A stretch of 15,881 nucleotides of DNA from positions 1 through 15,881 of the forward strand of contig JAEZWW010000006.1 of assembly GCA_023442945.1 (NCBI GenBank). The letters are read 5' to 3'. This document shows, piece after piece, positions 1-6,737 of the stretch. Position 1 is the first letter of the stretch. Each line of letters starts with the position of its first letter. Both the position numbers and the translations under genes were made by a program. This DNA is from Pseudomonadota bacterium. Its GTDB lineage: Bacteria > Pseudomonadota > Gammaproteobacteria > Burkholderiales > Burkholderiaceae_C. The notes under the pieces were generated by a model. It was not told where the DNA came from. It did not search any database and saw only the letters and a program-made list of their open reading frames with translations.

Positions 1-70
1 CCAATACCCCGGCGCCCCCCCGCAACACCCCCCCCGGGGGGCGCCCCGGGGCCGAAAGGGAAAGGCCGCC
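1..70. other. Low-complexity GC-rich contig end
   Basis: This stretch is dominated by C and G runs with short self-complementary blocks. It lies directly downstream of the dctP stop codon on the minus strand. It may be a degraded reading of a terminator hairpin, but the homopolymer character makes base-level interpretation unsafe. No gene is visible. Confidence 0.5.
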
Positions 71-1111
71 TTATTTCTTGCGTGCGGCGATGGCTTTTTC
101 AGCCATGTTCACCAGGTCGGTGCCGACCTGCTGCTTCCACTTGTCGTACACCGGGCGGGTGGCCTTGACGAAGGCTTCGCGCTCGGCAGGGCTCAGGCGC
201 GTCACCGTGACGCCCAGACCTTCGATTTCCTTGAGCAGCGGCTGGCCCGGCTCGACCAGGCCTTTGCGGGCGATGGCGTTCTGCTCGACACCGGCTTCGA
301 TGGCGGCCTGGCGCACCAGCTCGCGGTCGGCGGGCGTCCACGAATTCCACACGTCCTTGTTGACCACGAAGACCAGCGGATCGGCCAGGTAGCCCCACAT
401 GGTCAGGTACTTCTGGCCCACGGTGTGCAGCTTGGCCGCGGTGAAGATGCTCATCGGGTTTTCCTGGCCGTCCACTGCACCGCTGGCCAGCGCGGGCTGG
501 GCGTCGGCCCAGCTCATCTGCGTCGGGTTGGCGCCCAGGGCGGTGAAGGTTTCCAGGAACAGCGGCGAGCCGACCACGCGGATCTTCAGGCCCTTCATGT
601 CGGCGGGCGACTTGATCGGGTGCTTGGAGTTGGTGATCTCGCGGTAGCCGTTCAGGCCCCAGGCCAGCGGCACGACACCGGCTTTTTCCAGAATGCCGAA
701 GACCTGCTTGCCGACTTCACCGGTGGTCAGCGCGTCGATGGACGCGTAGTCGGGCATCAGAAAGGGCAGCGAGAACAGGTTCAGCTGCTTGACCTGGGGC
801 GACCAGTTGATGGTGGAGCCGATGGCCATGTCGATCACGCCCTGGCGCAGCGCGCTGAATTCGCGCGTCTGGTCGCCCTGGATCAGCGACACGCCGGGGT
901 ACAGCTTGATGTTGATGCGGCCGTTGGTCTTTTCGCGCACCTTGTTGGCCCAGATCTCGCCGCCCTTGCCCCAGGGGAAGGCGGTGCCCACGACCAGCGA
1001 CATGCGGTACTCGGACTTGTAGTTGCCTTGCGCATGCGCAGGCAGGGCGGTACCCAGGGTGAGGGCGGCGGCCGCAGCGGCGACGGCGAGCAGTTGGCGA
1101 CGCAGTTTCAT
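71..1111 (-). CDS. dctP: TRAP transporter substrate-binding protein, DctP family
   Basis: Periplasmic solute receptor of a tripartite ATP-independent transporter. It captures a carboxylate-type ligand and delivers it to the DctQ/DctM membrane complex. The 346-aa protein starts with a classic Sec signal (MKLRR, a long Ala/Leu core, likely cleavage after AHA at residue 27). The mature part carries the family signatures LKIRVV near 175-180, whose R178 is at the position of the arginine that binds the ligand carboxylate in this family, and GAVDGQENP at 211-219. Length is typical. The ATG is supported by GAGGAG about nine bases upstream. It is the last gene of the dctQ-dctM-dctP set, separated from dctM by an 87-nt gap holding a dispersed repeat. 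The ligand cannot be told from sequence. Confidence 0.95.
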   Translation of the reverse strand: MKLRRQLLAVAAAAAALTLGTALPAHAQGNYKSEYRMSLVVGTAFPWGKGGEIWANKVREKTNGRINIKLYPGVSLIQGDQTREFSALRQGVIDMAIGSTINWSPQVKQLNLFSLPFLMPDYASIDALTTGEVGKQVFGILEKAGVVPLAWGLNGYREITNSKHPIKSPADMKGLKIRVVGSPLFLETFTALGANPTQMSWADAQPALASGAVDGQENPMSIFTAAKLHTVGQKYLTMWGYLADPLVFVVNKDVWNSWTPADRELVRQAAIEAGVEQNAIARKGLVEPGQPLLKEIEGLGVTVTRLSPAEREAFVKATRPVYDKWKQQVGTDLVNMAEKAIAARKK

Positions 1112-1129
1112 GGGTTCATTCTCCTCAGG

Positions 1130-1185
1130 TTTGCTATCAAAAGCGCAGCTGTCTGCGCAGATTCTTGTAGGGCCGCAGCCTTAAA
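1130..1185 (+). repeat. Dispersed intergenic repeat, copy A
   Basis: First of five related copies. It begins TTTGCTATC, contains AGCTGTCTGCGCAGA and continues TTGTAGGGCC. It aligns best with copy E at 14691, sharing TTTGCTAT, the CTGCGCAG palindrome and the TTGTA block. It fills the dctM-dctP gap and stops right beside the dctP ribosome binding site. The stem arms seen in copies B and D are largely lost here. Confidence 0.75.
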
Positions 1186-1198
1186 ACGTTCAAAATCT

Positions 1199-2497
1199 TC
1201 AATATCCCAGCACGCGCGGCAACCACAGCGCCAGCTCGGGCCAGATGATCACGGCCACCATCACCAGGCCCATGGCCAGCAGCATCGGGCCGACCCAGCG
1301 CACGGTCTGTTCCATGCGCACATTGGCGATGCGGCAAGACACCATCAGGTTCACGGCCAGCGGTGGGGTGAACTGACCCAGCGCCACCTTCAGCGTCAGC
1401 AGCACGCCGAACCACACCGGGTCCCATTTGTAGTGCTGCACGATCGGCCACAGCAGGGGCACGAAGATCAGGAAGATCGACACGCCGTCCAGGAACATGC
1501 CGACGGTGATCAGCATCAGGATCAGCAGCGTCAGCACGCCGTATTCGCCCAGGCCGGAGTTGACGATGGCGGTGGTGATCGGGTCGATCACGCCCAGCGT
1601 CGACAGCGAAAACGCGAAGATGCCGGCCAGCGACACGACCAGCAGGATCACGGCCGACAGCTCGCCCGACTCCTTGAGGATGGGGAACAGGTCGCGCAGC
1701 GTCATCGTGCGGTGGATGAACATGCCCACGAACAGGCCGTAGAACACGGCGACGACGGCGGCTTCGGTCGGCGTGAACCAACCCATGCGCATGCCGCCCA
1801 GGATCAGCACCGGCGCGGCCAGGCCCCAGATGGCTTCGATGAAGCTTTTCAGCAGCGGTGGGCGCGGCAGCTGGGCTTCCAGCGCGCCCATGCCGTGTTT
1901 GCGCGCCATCCACACGGCCGGCACGATCAGTGCGATGCCGGCCAGGATGCCGGGGATCATGCCGGCGGCGAACAGGGCCGGCACCGACGCACCAGGCACC
2001 AGCACCGAATACACGATGAAAGCGACCGACGGGGGGATCAGGATGTCGGTCGCCGCGGCGGCGCCGACCACGCTGGCCGAATAGCTGGCCGGGTAGCCGG
2101 CGCGGTTCATCGCGGCGATCATCACCGCGCCCACGGCGGCGGCGTTGGCCGGGCCCGAGCCGGAAATGCCGCCCAGGAACATGGCCACGCAGATCGCTAC
2201 CAGCGGCAGCATGCCCGGCCCACGGCCGACCAGGGCGATGGCGAAGTTGACCAGGCGCTGCGCCACGCCCGAGCGGTCGAAGATCGAGCCGACCAGCACG
2301 AACATCGGGATCGCCAGCAGCGGGTATTTGCCCAGGCCGGCGTAGAAGTTCTGCGGCACGGCCAGCAGGCCGAACCACGCGGTGTCGCGGTTGGCGATGG
2401 CGATGGCCGCCGCGCCCGCCAGGCCGAGCGACGCGCCGATCGGCACGCCCATCAGCATGGTGATGATGAAGACGGCGAAGAGGAGGGTGGCGATCAT
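1199..2497 (-). CDS. dctM: TRAP transporter large permease, DctM family
   Basis: Large integral membrane subunit that forms the ion-coupled translocation channel of the TRAP system. The 432-aa product has the usual length and is hydrophobic throughout, consistent with about a dozen membrane segments. The N-terminus (MIATLLFAVFIITMLMGVPIG) and segments such as GISGSGPANAAAVG near 115-130, DILIPPSVAFIVYS near 150-165 and FTPPLAVNLMV near 375-385 are characteristic of DctM. The ATG fits the family start, but no Shine-Dalgarno is visible: the bases just upstream read CCATTCCCT, and an 84-bp tandem repeat begins seven bases from the start codon. Expression may depend on an unusual initiation context. 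It lies downstream of dctQ across a 355-nt repeat-filled gap. Confidence 0.95.
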   Translation of the reverse strand: MIATLLFAVFIITMLMGVPIGASLGLAGAAAIAIANRDTAWFGLLAVPQNFYAGLGKYPLLAIPMFVLVGSIFDRSGVAQRLVNFAIALVGRGPGMLPLVAICVAMFLGGISGSGPANAAAVGAVMIAAMNRAGYPASYSASVVGAAAATDILIPPSVAFIVYSVLVPGASVPALFAAGMIPGILAGIALIVPAVWMARKHGMGALEAQLPRPPLLKSFIEAIWGLAAPVLILGGMRMGWFTPTEAAVVAVFYGLFVGMFIHRTMTLRDLFPILKESGELSAVILLVVSLAGIFAFSLSTLGVIDPITTAIVNSGLGEYGVLTLLILMLITVGMFLDGVSIFLIFVPLLWPIVQHYKWDPVWFGVLLTLKVALGQFTPPLAVNLMVSCRIANVRMEQTVRWVGPMLLAMGLVMVAVIIWPELALWLPRVLGY

Positions 2498-2504
2498 AGG
2501 GAAT

Positions 2505-2756
2505 GGCCCCCACGCTGCGCGGCTGCGCCTGCTTCGCTGCCCCCCAAGGGGGCCTTCGCCGCCTTGGGGCGGCCGGGCGGCGGCTCAAGGCCCCCACGCC
2601 GCACGGCTGCGCCTGCTTCGCTGCCCCCCACGGGGGCCTTCGCCGCCTTCGGGCGGCCCGGCAGCAGCTCAAGGCCCCCACGCTGCGCTGCTGCGCCTGC
2701 TGCGCTGCCCCCCAAGGGGGTGTTCGCTGCCATCAGACGGCCTGACCGCGGTTCAC
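2505..2756. repeat. Tandem repeat, three units of 84 bp, GC-rich
   Basis: Units begin at 2505, 2589 and 2673, each with GGCCCCCACG. Units 1 and 2 differ at about seven positions; unit 3 is more diverged and breaks down after about 2730. Unit 1 contains the inverted arms CCCCAAGG and CCTTGGGG, which are partly lost in units 2 and 3. The period is a multiple of three, which keeps spurious frames open through it. It sits in the dctQ-dctM gap directly against the dctM start. Similar GC-rich elements are, to my knowledge, scattered between genes in Comamonadaceae. Confidence 0.85.
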
Positions 2757-2780
2757 GGCGCGTGATACGGGATACCAGGG

Positions 2781-2841
2781 AATTCGAATCAAATCGAGTG
2801 CTGGCCCTAGTGCCACTTGCGCGGCCAGCTATCAAATCAAG
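2781..2841 (-). repeat. Dispersed intergenic repeat, copy B
   Basis: Inverted relative to copy A. It has perfect 7-bp arms, GCTGGCC at 2800-2806 and GGCCAGC at 2823-2829, around a 16-base loop, followed by TATCAAATCAA. It lies in the dctQ-dctM gap, ending about a dozen bases from the dctQ stop codon. Confidence 0.75.
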
Positions 2842-2852
2842 AGTCGCCCCGA

Positions 2853-3440
2853 TCATGGTGCGTGCTCCTCGGCGCGCACTTCGGGGGAGGTGGGCAGTTC
2901 GCTGCTGTCGGCGGCGGGGCGGCCGCCGCGGCGCATCAGGCCGATGGCGCGCAGCATGATGGCCACGCTCAGGATCGGCAGCCACATCGAATACCACCAC
3001 TGCGGCACGCCGATGCCGGGCGATGTCTCGCCGTACTGCACGTCGTCCCACAGCACGCGCGCCGACAGCACGGCCATCAGGCCGAACAGCAGCGCCACCA
3101 TGGCCGCGCCAAAGCGAGCCAGGGCGCGCTGGCGCTTTTCAGGACCGGCGTCGGCAAAGTATTCGATGCGGATGTGGCGGTTGCGCGCCACGGCGGCGGA
3201 GCCGGCCACCATGGCCAGCACGATCATCAGAAACACCGACACCTCTTCCGTCCAAGCGAACGAGGCGTTGGTGAAATAGCGCACCAGCACGTTGGCGAAG
3301 GTGATCAGCGCCAGCAGCGCCATGATGATCACCGTCAGCCAGTCTTCAATGGCCAGCGGGACGCGGGTGGTGGTGGAGGTTTCAGGCGCTGGGGCGGAGC
3401 GCGGCGCAGACGGCGGCGCGGGTTCGGGCGGCAGGGACAT
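2853..3440 (-). CDS. dctQ: TRAP transporter small permease, DctQ family
   Basis: Small membrane subunit that partners DctM in the TRAP complex. The chosen product is 195 aa starting MSLPPEPAPP, with a proline-rich cytoplasmic tail of about 30 residues, then four predicted membrane segments. The DctQ hallmark follows the first segment: NVLVRYFTNASFAWTEEVSVFL and then RNRHIRIEYF, corresponding to the usual RYFFN...WTEE...R-GHI pattern. The frame is open upstream to 3680, but that extension is Arg/Gly-rich, unlike the family and probably noncoding. No good Shine-Dalgarno precedes 3440; a 7-bp hairpin lies 12 bases upstream instead. A TTG four codons earlier is a possible alternative start. It is first in the dctQMP set. 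Confidence 0.9.
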   Translation of the reverse strand: MSLPPEPAPPSAPRSAPAPETSTTTRVPLAIEDWLTVIIMALLALITFANVLVRYFTNASFAWTEEVSVFLMIVLAMVAGSAAVARNRHIRIEYFADAGPEKRQRALARFGAAMVALLFGLMAVLSARVLWDDVQYGETSPGIGVPQWWYSMWLPILSVAIMLRAIGLMRRGGRPAADSSELPTSPEVRAEEHAP

Positions 3441-3887
3441 TGCAACAAACAAGGCGCCCCAGGGCGCCAGCAGACATTCACGATGGGCAAAGCGCCCGAA
3501 AGCGGCTATGTTAAGTCCCTTCGGTGGCCTTTCCTTGTCCAAACCGGTATCATCATCCCCATGCAAACCCTTAGCGACCTGTCCATGCGCGCCTGCGCAC
3601 GTGGCACGTCGGCCCCCTTGGCCGGCGCGGGTTTGCGTGCGTGGCCATTCTTCACGATGGCTGGGGCGCATACGCCTCACAGTGCGCGCCCTGCGCGCCT
3701 AGCCGCCGCACTTCGCTAAGCCCGACGAACCCCGCCCCCGCTCAACCGAGCACCGCGCCCCCGGATCGTCGGGCCCCACGCCTGCCGCGCGAAACCCTTT
3801 CTTTTTTCAGTCCGACCACGGACCGATTCACCCGGCGCAGGGACGACGCCTGTTTCGCCCCGTCTGATCTTTCAAGGAGAGGCTGCC
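3441..3887. other. Divergent intergenic region between dctQ and rnk
   Basis: This 447-base region should hold promoters for both flanking genes. I see no convincing sigma-70 or sigma-54 pair on either strand. A perfect hairpin lies at 3453-3468. A 52-codon frame, 3561-3719 plus, starts ATGCAAACC seven bases after a -10-like TATCAT (3548-3553). Its protein resembles nothing I recognise and its third-position GC is lower than in neighbouring genes, so I do not call it. A T-rich patch (CTTTCTTTTTTC) lies near 3797-3808. Confidence 0.5.
3453..3468. promoter_or_regulatory. Perfect inverted repeat in the dctQ leader
   Basis: GGCGCCC, CA, GGGCGCC: 7-bp arms with a two-base centre (6-bp arms if a four-base loop is required). 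It ends 12 bases upstream of the dctQ ATG, where a ribosome binding site would be expected. It could be an operator or an RNA hairpin limiting translation; nothing here separates the two. Confidence 0.4.
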
Positions 3888-4313
3888 ATGTCTTCCACCG
3901 CCGAACTGCAACGCACGATCACCGACCTGGACCACGTGCGCATTCTCAATCTGCTGCGCCGCCAGGCCGCGGCCGGCTCGCCCAGCGCGCAGGCCGAACA
4001 GCTGAGCGAAGTGATCGACTTCGCCGACCAGGTGCGCCCGCAGGAGATTGCCGGCAACGTCGTCACCATGTACTCCAAGATCCGCGTGGCCGAGCCAGGC
4101 GGCGGTGCCGATCGCAGCATGACCCTGGTGTACCCGCCCGACGCGGACGCGGCGCAGGGCATGATCTCCGTCCTGTCGCCCATCGGCACCAGCCTGCTGG
4201 GCTTGAGCGTGGGTGACGTCGCGCGCTGGCAAGGCCTGGACGGCAAGCCGGGCGCGCTGGAAGTGCGCGCGATCGAATTCCAGCCCGAAGCCAGCGGCGA
4301 CTACACCGCCTGA
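3888..4313 (+). CDS. rnk: Nucleoside diphosphate kinase regulator Rnk, GreA/GreB C-terminal domain family
   Basis: Cytoplasmic 141-aa protein of the Rnk family: a short N-terminal helical segment (residues 1-45, with ITDLDHVRILNLL) followed by a GreA/GreB-type FKBP-like C-terminal domain (about 50-135). Recognisable family blocks are VVTMYSKIRV at 58-67, TLVYPPDAD at 79-87, ISVLSPIGTSLLGLSVGD at 93-110 and the ending FQPEASGDY. Rnk binds RNA polymerase near the secondary channel and was first described as affecting nucleoside diphosphate kinase levels; it lacks the long coiled coil of GreA. AAGGAGAG lies eight bases before the ATG. It is transcribed away from the TRAP genes and is followed by a 230-base structured gap before the lipoprotein gene. 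A generic Gre-like factor is the alternative name. Confidence 0.85.
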   Translation: MSSTAELQRTITDLDHVRILNLLRRQAAAGSPSAQAEQLSEVIDFADQVRPQEIAGNVVTMYSKIRVAEPGGGADRSMTLVYPPDADAAQGMISVLSPIGTSLLGLSVGDVARWQGLDGKPGALEVRAIEFQPEASGDYTA

Positions 4314-4384
4314 GCGCGTCGCAGTGCGACTGCTAAGGCGCGGTCCGACCATGCGCCGCCGCGGGTGGGGGGCGCGCGCAGATG

Positions 4385-4404
4385 TACCGCGACCCGCCGC
4401 GGTA
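4385..4404. promoter_or_regulatory. Inverted repeat upstream of the lipoprotein gene
   Basis: TACCGCG (4385-4391) and CGCGGTA (4398-4404) form perfect 7-bp arms around a six-base loop. It is the first of three inverted repeats within 75 bases between rnk and the lipoprotein gene. No T-tract follows, so it is not an obvious intrinsic terminator for rnk. Confidence 0.4.
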
Positions 4405-4425
4405 TGCGGCATTGCCCCGCACGCC

Positions 4426-4456
4426 TTGCAGGACGATTCCTGCAAACGTGCAGGAA
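4426..4456. promoter_or_regulatory. Mutually exclusive hairpins (three alternating arms)
   Basis: The central segment TTCCTGCAA (4437-4445) can pair with TTGCAGGA upstream (4426-4433) or with TGCAGGAA downstream (4449-4456). Each pairing is a perfect 8-bp stem with a four-base loop, so only one can form at a time. The arrangement ends 87 bases before the lipoprotein start. It could be an RNA switch, or a protein operator built of tandem GCAGGA/TCCTGC half sites. Confidence 0.5.
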
Positions 4457-4543
4457 GGTCGCCCGCAGCTGGCGGCTGAAGGGCAGGGTGGAATGGAACT
4501 CCCATGGCGCCAAGGGGCGCCGCACGCCAAGGAGAACAACACC

Positions 4544-4975
4544 ATGCACAAACCCATCCGCTCTTGGACGTCCACGCCGGCCGTCGCCGCCCTCGGCGGC
4601 GTCATCGCCCTCGCGGCCCTGTCCGGCTGCGTCACGCGCACACGCGAAGTGGTGGTTGAACGACCCGTGCCGGCCGCGCCCGTCGTCGTGCAGGCCCCCA
4701 CCAACCAGGTGCGCACCATGCCTGGCCCCATCAACGAGGTGCAGGGCGCCGCGCCGGGTGCAGGCTTCAGCTGGCTGACCGGCTACTGGGCCTGGGACGG
4801 CGCGCGCTGGGCCTGGCAGCCCGGTCGCTGGATCCAGGGCACGGCCCCGGTCAAGCCGGCGCCGCAGCCTGAAAACATGGGCACCGCGCCGTCACCGTCG
4901 CACTACTACGTGCCCGGCTACTGGCAGTACAGCGGCAGCGCCTGGGTCTGGGTGCCGGGCTCCTGGCGCGTGTAA
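4544..4975 (+). CDS. Lipoprotein with two WXXW-type (YXWGXW-like) repeats
   Basis: Predicted 143-aa membrane-anchored lipoprotein. A signal sequence ends in the lipobox L26-S27-G28-C29, so C29 should be lipidated. After a Pro/Val-rich linker come two aromatic repeats, GYWAWDGARWAWQPGRW (80-96) and GYWQYSGSAWVWVPGSW (125-141), the latter almost at the C-terminus. This is the pattern of the YXWGXW/BcpO-related repeat proteins common in proteobacterial envelopes, whose function is poorly defined. AAGGAG lies before the ATG at 4544. The frame is open from 4382, but that extension lacks a signal peptide and overlaps the hairpin region, so it is not used. No operon partner is obvious; it converges on the EEP gene. 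Confidence 0.85.
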   Translation: MHKPIRSWTSTPAVAALGGVIALAALSGCVTRTREVVVERPVPAAPVVVQAPTNQVRTMPGPINEVQGAAPGAGFSWLTGYWAWDGARWAWQPGRWIQGTAPVKPAPQPENMGTAPSPSHYYVPGYWQYSGSAWVWVPGSWRV

Positions 4976-5008
4976 AAGCGCGGGCCGCGTCGGCTGGGGC
5001 TTGCGCCT

Positions 5009-5881
5009 TCAATCCAGGACCAGGCACACAGGCTGGTGGTCTGACGCGCGCGTCGCCCCGTCCACGCGCAACGCGCGCACGCGTGGCACCAGTGAGGTGT
5101 CGACAAAGCAGAAGTCGCAGCTGATCGGCTCGGGCCCGTAGGTCCGGTCGAACAGGCGAAAGGTCGGCGCGTGCGGCGCGTCGCCATGCACCAGCGGCCA
5201 GGCGTCGTGCCAGCGGTGGGGCGCTGCTGCAGCTTCCGCACGCTGAATCTCGGTGTACTCCGCTTCGGACGGCTCCAGGTTGAAGTCACCACACAGGATC
5301 GCCTGGGCCGTGTGCGGTTTGCCGAAGAAGGGCAGCTGTGGCTCGCTGGGCGCGGGCGGGGTGGTGGCGCGCTCACAGGCCTCGGCGTGCAGGGCGCGCA
5401 GCGCCTCGGCCTGCGCCATGCGCTGGCGCGGTGAGTAGTACTCGAGGTGCGTGGTCATCACGCGCACCAGGCCCAGTCCGGGCGCGTCCACGGTCACCGC
5501 TGTCACCATGCGCGGCATGCTGGGCACGGCGCCGTCCGCCGGCCAAGGCAGGCGGTGGTGTTCGACCTGCCGAACGGGCAGGCGCGTGGCGATCAGGTTG
5601 CCGAAGCGCCGGCGTTGCAAGGCGCCGCCGGGGCCGGGCACGTATTCGTCCACCGCGGCGCCGAAGAACAATTGATAGTCGGGCAGCAGCTTGGCCAGTT
5701 GTTCAGGCTGGTCGCGCGGCGCGCCCTGCAGGCCCTCGAAACCCTGGGCGATCTCCTGTAGGCAGAGCACGTCAAAGCCACCGGCGCCGGCCAGCGCGCG
5801 CGCACCGTCCACGATGCGCTTGGGGTCGGCCTTGCCGTCCAGGCCGCAGCACCATTGGGTGTTCCAGGTCACGAGTTGCAT
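5009..5881 (-). CDS. Endonuclease/exonuclease/phosphatase (EEP) family hydrolase
   Basis: A 290-aa metal-dependent phosphoesterase of the DNase I-like/EEP fold, without a signal peptide and so probably cytoplasmic. The catalytic set is complete: N7 in WNTQW, E43 in LQE, H145 in THLEYYS, D199 and N201 in GDFN, and D281-H282 in SDHQP. The fold covers nucleases, sphingomyelinases and phospholipid or phosphodiester hydrolases, so the substrate is open. The gene begins 22 bases after ugpE on the same strand and is very likely the last gene of the ugp operon. In E. coli that place is held by ugpQ, a glycerophosphodiester phosphodiesterase of a different fold. A role in releasing glycerol-3-phosphate or phosphate from an imported diester is therefore plausible but inferred. 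GGAG lies ten bases before the ATG. Confidence 0.88.
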   Translation of the reverse strand: MQLVTWNTQWCCGLDGKADPKRIVDGARALAGAGGFDVLCLQEIAQGFEGLQGAPRDQPEQLAKLLPDYQLFFGAAVDEYVPGPGGALQRRRFGNLIATRLPVRQVEHHRLPWPADGAVPSMPRMVTAVTVDAPGLGLVRVMTTHLEYYSPRQRMAQAEALRALHAEACERATTPPAPSEPQLPFFGKPHTAQAILCGDFNLEPSEAEYTEIQRAEAAAAPHRWHDAWPLVHGDAPHAPTFRLFDRTYGPEPISCDFCFVDTSLVPRVRALRVDGATRASDHQPVCLVLD

Positions 5882-5903
5882 GGCGGGCGAACTCCGGTTG
5901 GCG

Positions 5904-6737
5904 CTACTTGATGCCCGCGCGCATGAAGCTTTGCACGAACTGGCGCTGGAACAGCAAGAAGGCCACCAGCAGCGGCGCGCAGCTCATCAGCGTGGCCGCG
6001 GTGATCACCGACCAGTCGACACCTTGGTCAACCGATGAAAACACTTGCAACCCCACCGTCAGCGGCCGCGCGTTCGGGCTGTTGGTGATGATCAGCGGCC
6101 ACAGAAAGTTGTTCCAGTGGAAGCTGATCGACACCAGCGCAAACGCCGTGTACACCGGTTTGGCCAGCGGCACGTACACGCGCCACAGCGTCTGCAGCGG
6201 GCCCGCGCCTTCGACGCGCGCGGCTTCGTCCAGTTCTTTGGGGATGCCCATGAAGGTCTGGCGCAGCAGGAAGATGGCAAACGCCGATGCGAAGTAGGGC
6301 AGGCCGATGGCCAGCAAGCTGTCCACCAGGCCCAGGCGCGCCATGGTCTGGTAGTTTTCGACCAGCAGGATGTCCGGCATGATCATCAGCTGCACCAGCA
6401 CCAGCGCGAAGGCCACGTTGCGTCCTGGAAAGCGGTAGCGCGCAAACGCGTAGGCCGCCAGCGTGGACAGCACCAACTGCGCTGCCAGCACCATGCCGAC
6501 CAGCAGGGTGGTGTTCAGAAAATACCGTGCGAAGGGCGCGGCTTCCCAGGCGCGGCGAAAGTTGTCCAGCGTCAGCGGCGCCGTCAGGTCAAAGCGCGTG
6601 GCGAACTCGGCGGGGTGGAAGGCTGTCCAGAACGCGTAGGCCAGCGGCAGGATCCACAGCAGCGCCAGCACCCATGCGGCGACCGTGTCAAGCCAGGTCG
6701 GCTCGTTGTAGGCCAGGCGTTCGGCGGGCGCGCTCAT
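5904..6737 (-). CDS. ugpE: ABC transporter permease, UgpE type (CUT1 family)
   Basis: Inner-membrane permease of 277 aa with about six membrane segments. The coupling motif that contacts the ATPase is clear: EAARVEGAGPLQTLWRVYVP at 171-190 (EAA, then G177 and P190). The short N-terminal tail before the first membrane segment and the ending RQFVQSFMRAGIK fit the MalG/UgpE side of CUT1 pairs. Its ATG overlaps the ugpA stop by four bases (ATGA), giving tight translational coupling, and AAGG lies within the ugpA 3' end. With ugpA it would form the membrane channel for glycerol-3-phosphate or a related solute. A sugar permease is the alternative; the PHO box upstream of the operon favours the Ugp reading. 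The frame is open up to 6998, but the extension lies inside ugpA and is not used. Confidence 0.88.
   Translation of the reverse strand: MSAPAERLAYNEPTWLDTVAAWVLALLWILPLAYAFWTAFHPAEFATRFDLTAPLTLDNFRRAWEAAPFARYFLNTTLLVGMVLAAQLVLSTLAAYAFARYRFPGRNVAFALVLVQLMIMPDILLVENYQTMARLGLVDSLLAIGLPYFASAFAIFLLRQTFMGIPKELDEAARVEGAGPLQTLWRVYVPLAKPVYTAFALVSISFHWNNFLWPLIITNSPNARPLTVGLQVFSSVDQGVDWSVITAATLMSCAPLLVAFLLFQRQFVQSFMRAGIK

Noticed and set aside
2505..2756. CRISPR-like array
   Set aside because: The three units are contiguous 84-bp tandem copies without unique spacers, and no cas genes are present.
425..2959. Open frame of over 800 codons on the plus strand
   Set aside because: It is antisense to dctP and dctM and crosses the 84-bp repeats. 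Composition is His/Gln/Arg-biased, with no domain: a GC-driven shadow.
3611..3635. Sigma-54 promoter (TGGCAC-like) near 3603
   Set aside because: The -12 TTGC element is not at the required spacing.
3561..3719. Small 52-codon gene with a -10-like TATCAT seven bases upstream
   Set aside because: The product has no recognisable features, third-position GC is lower than in neighbouring genes, and no ribosome binding site is present. It is kept only as a remark in the intergenic entry.
4318..4330. Terminator after rnk (GTCGCA-G-TGCGAC)
   Set aside because: The one-base loop and lack of a T-tract make it a poor intrinsic terminator.
4976..5008. Bidirectional terminator between the lipoprotein and EEP genes
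   Set aside because: Only imperfect AAGCGC/GCGC arms with a long loop are present, followed by four T residues on the minus strand; too weak to call.
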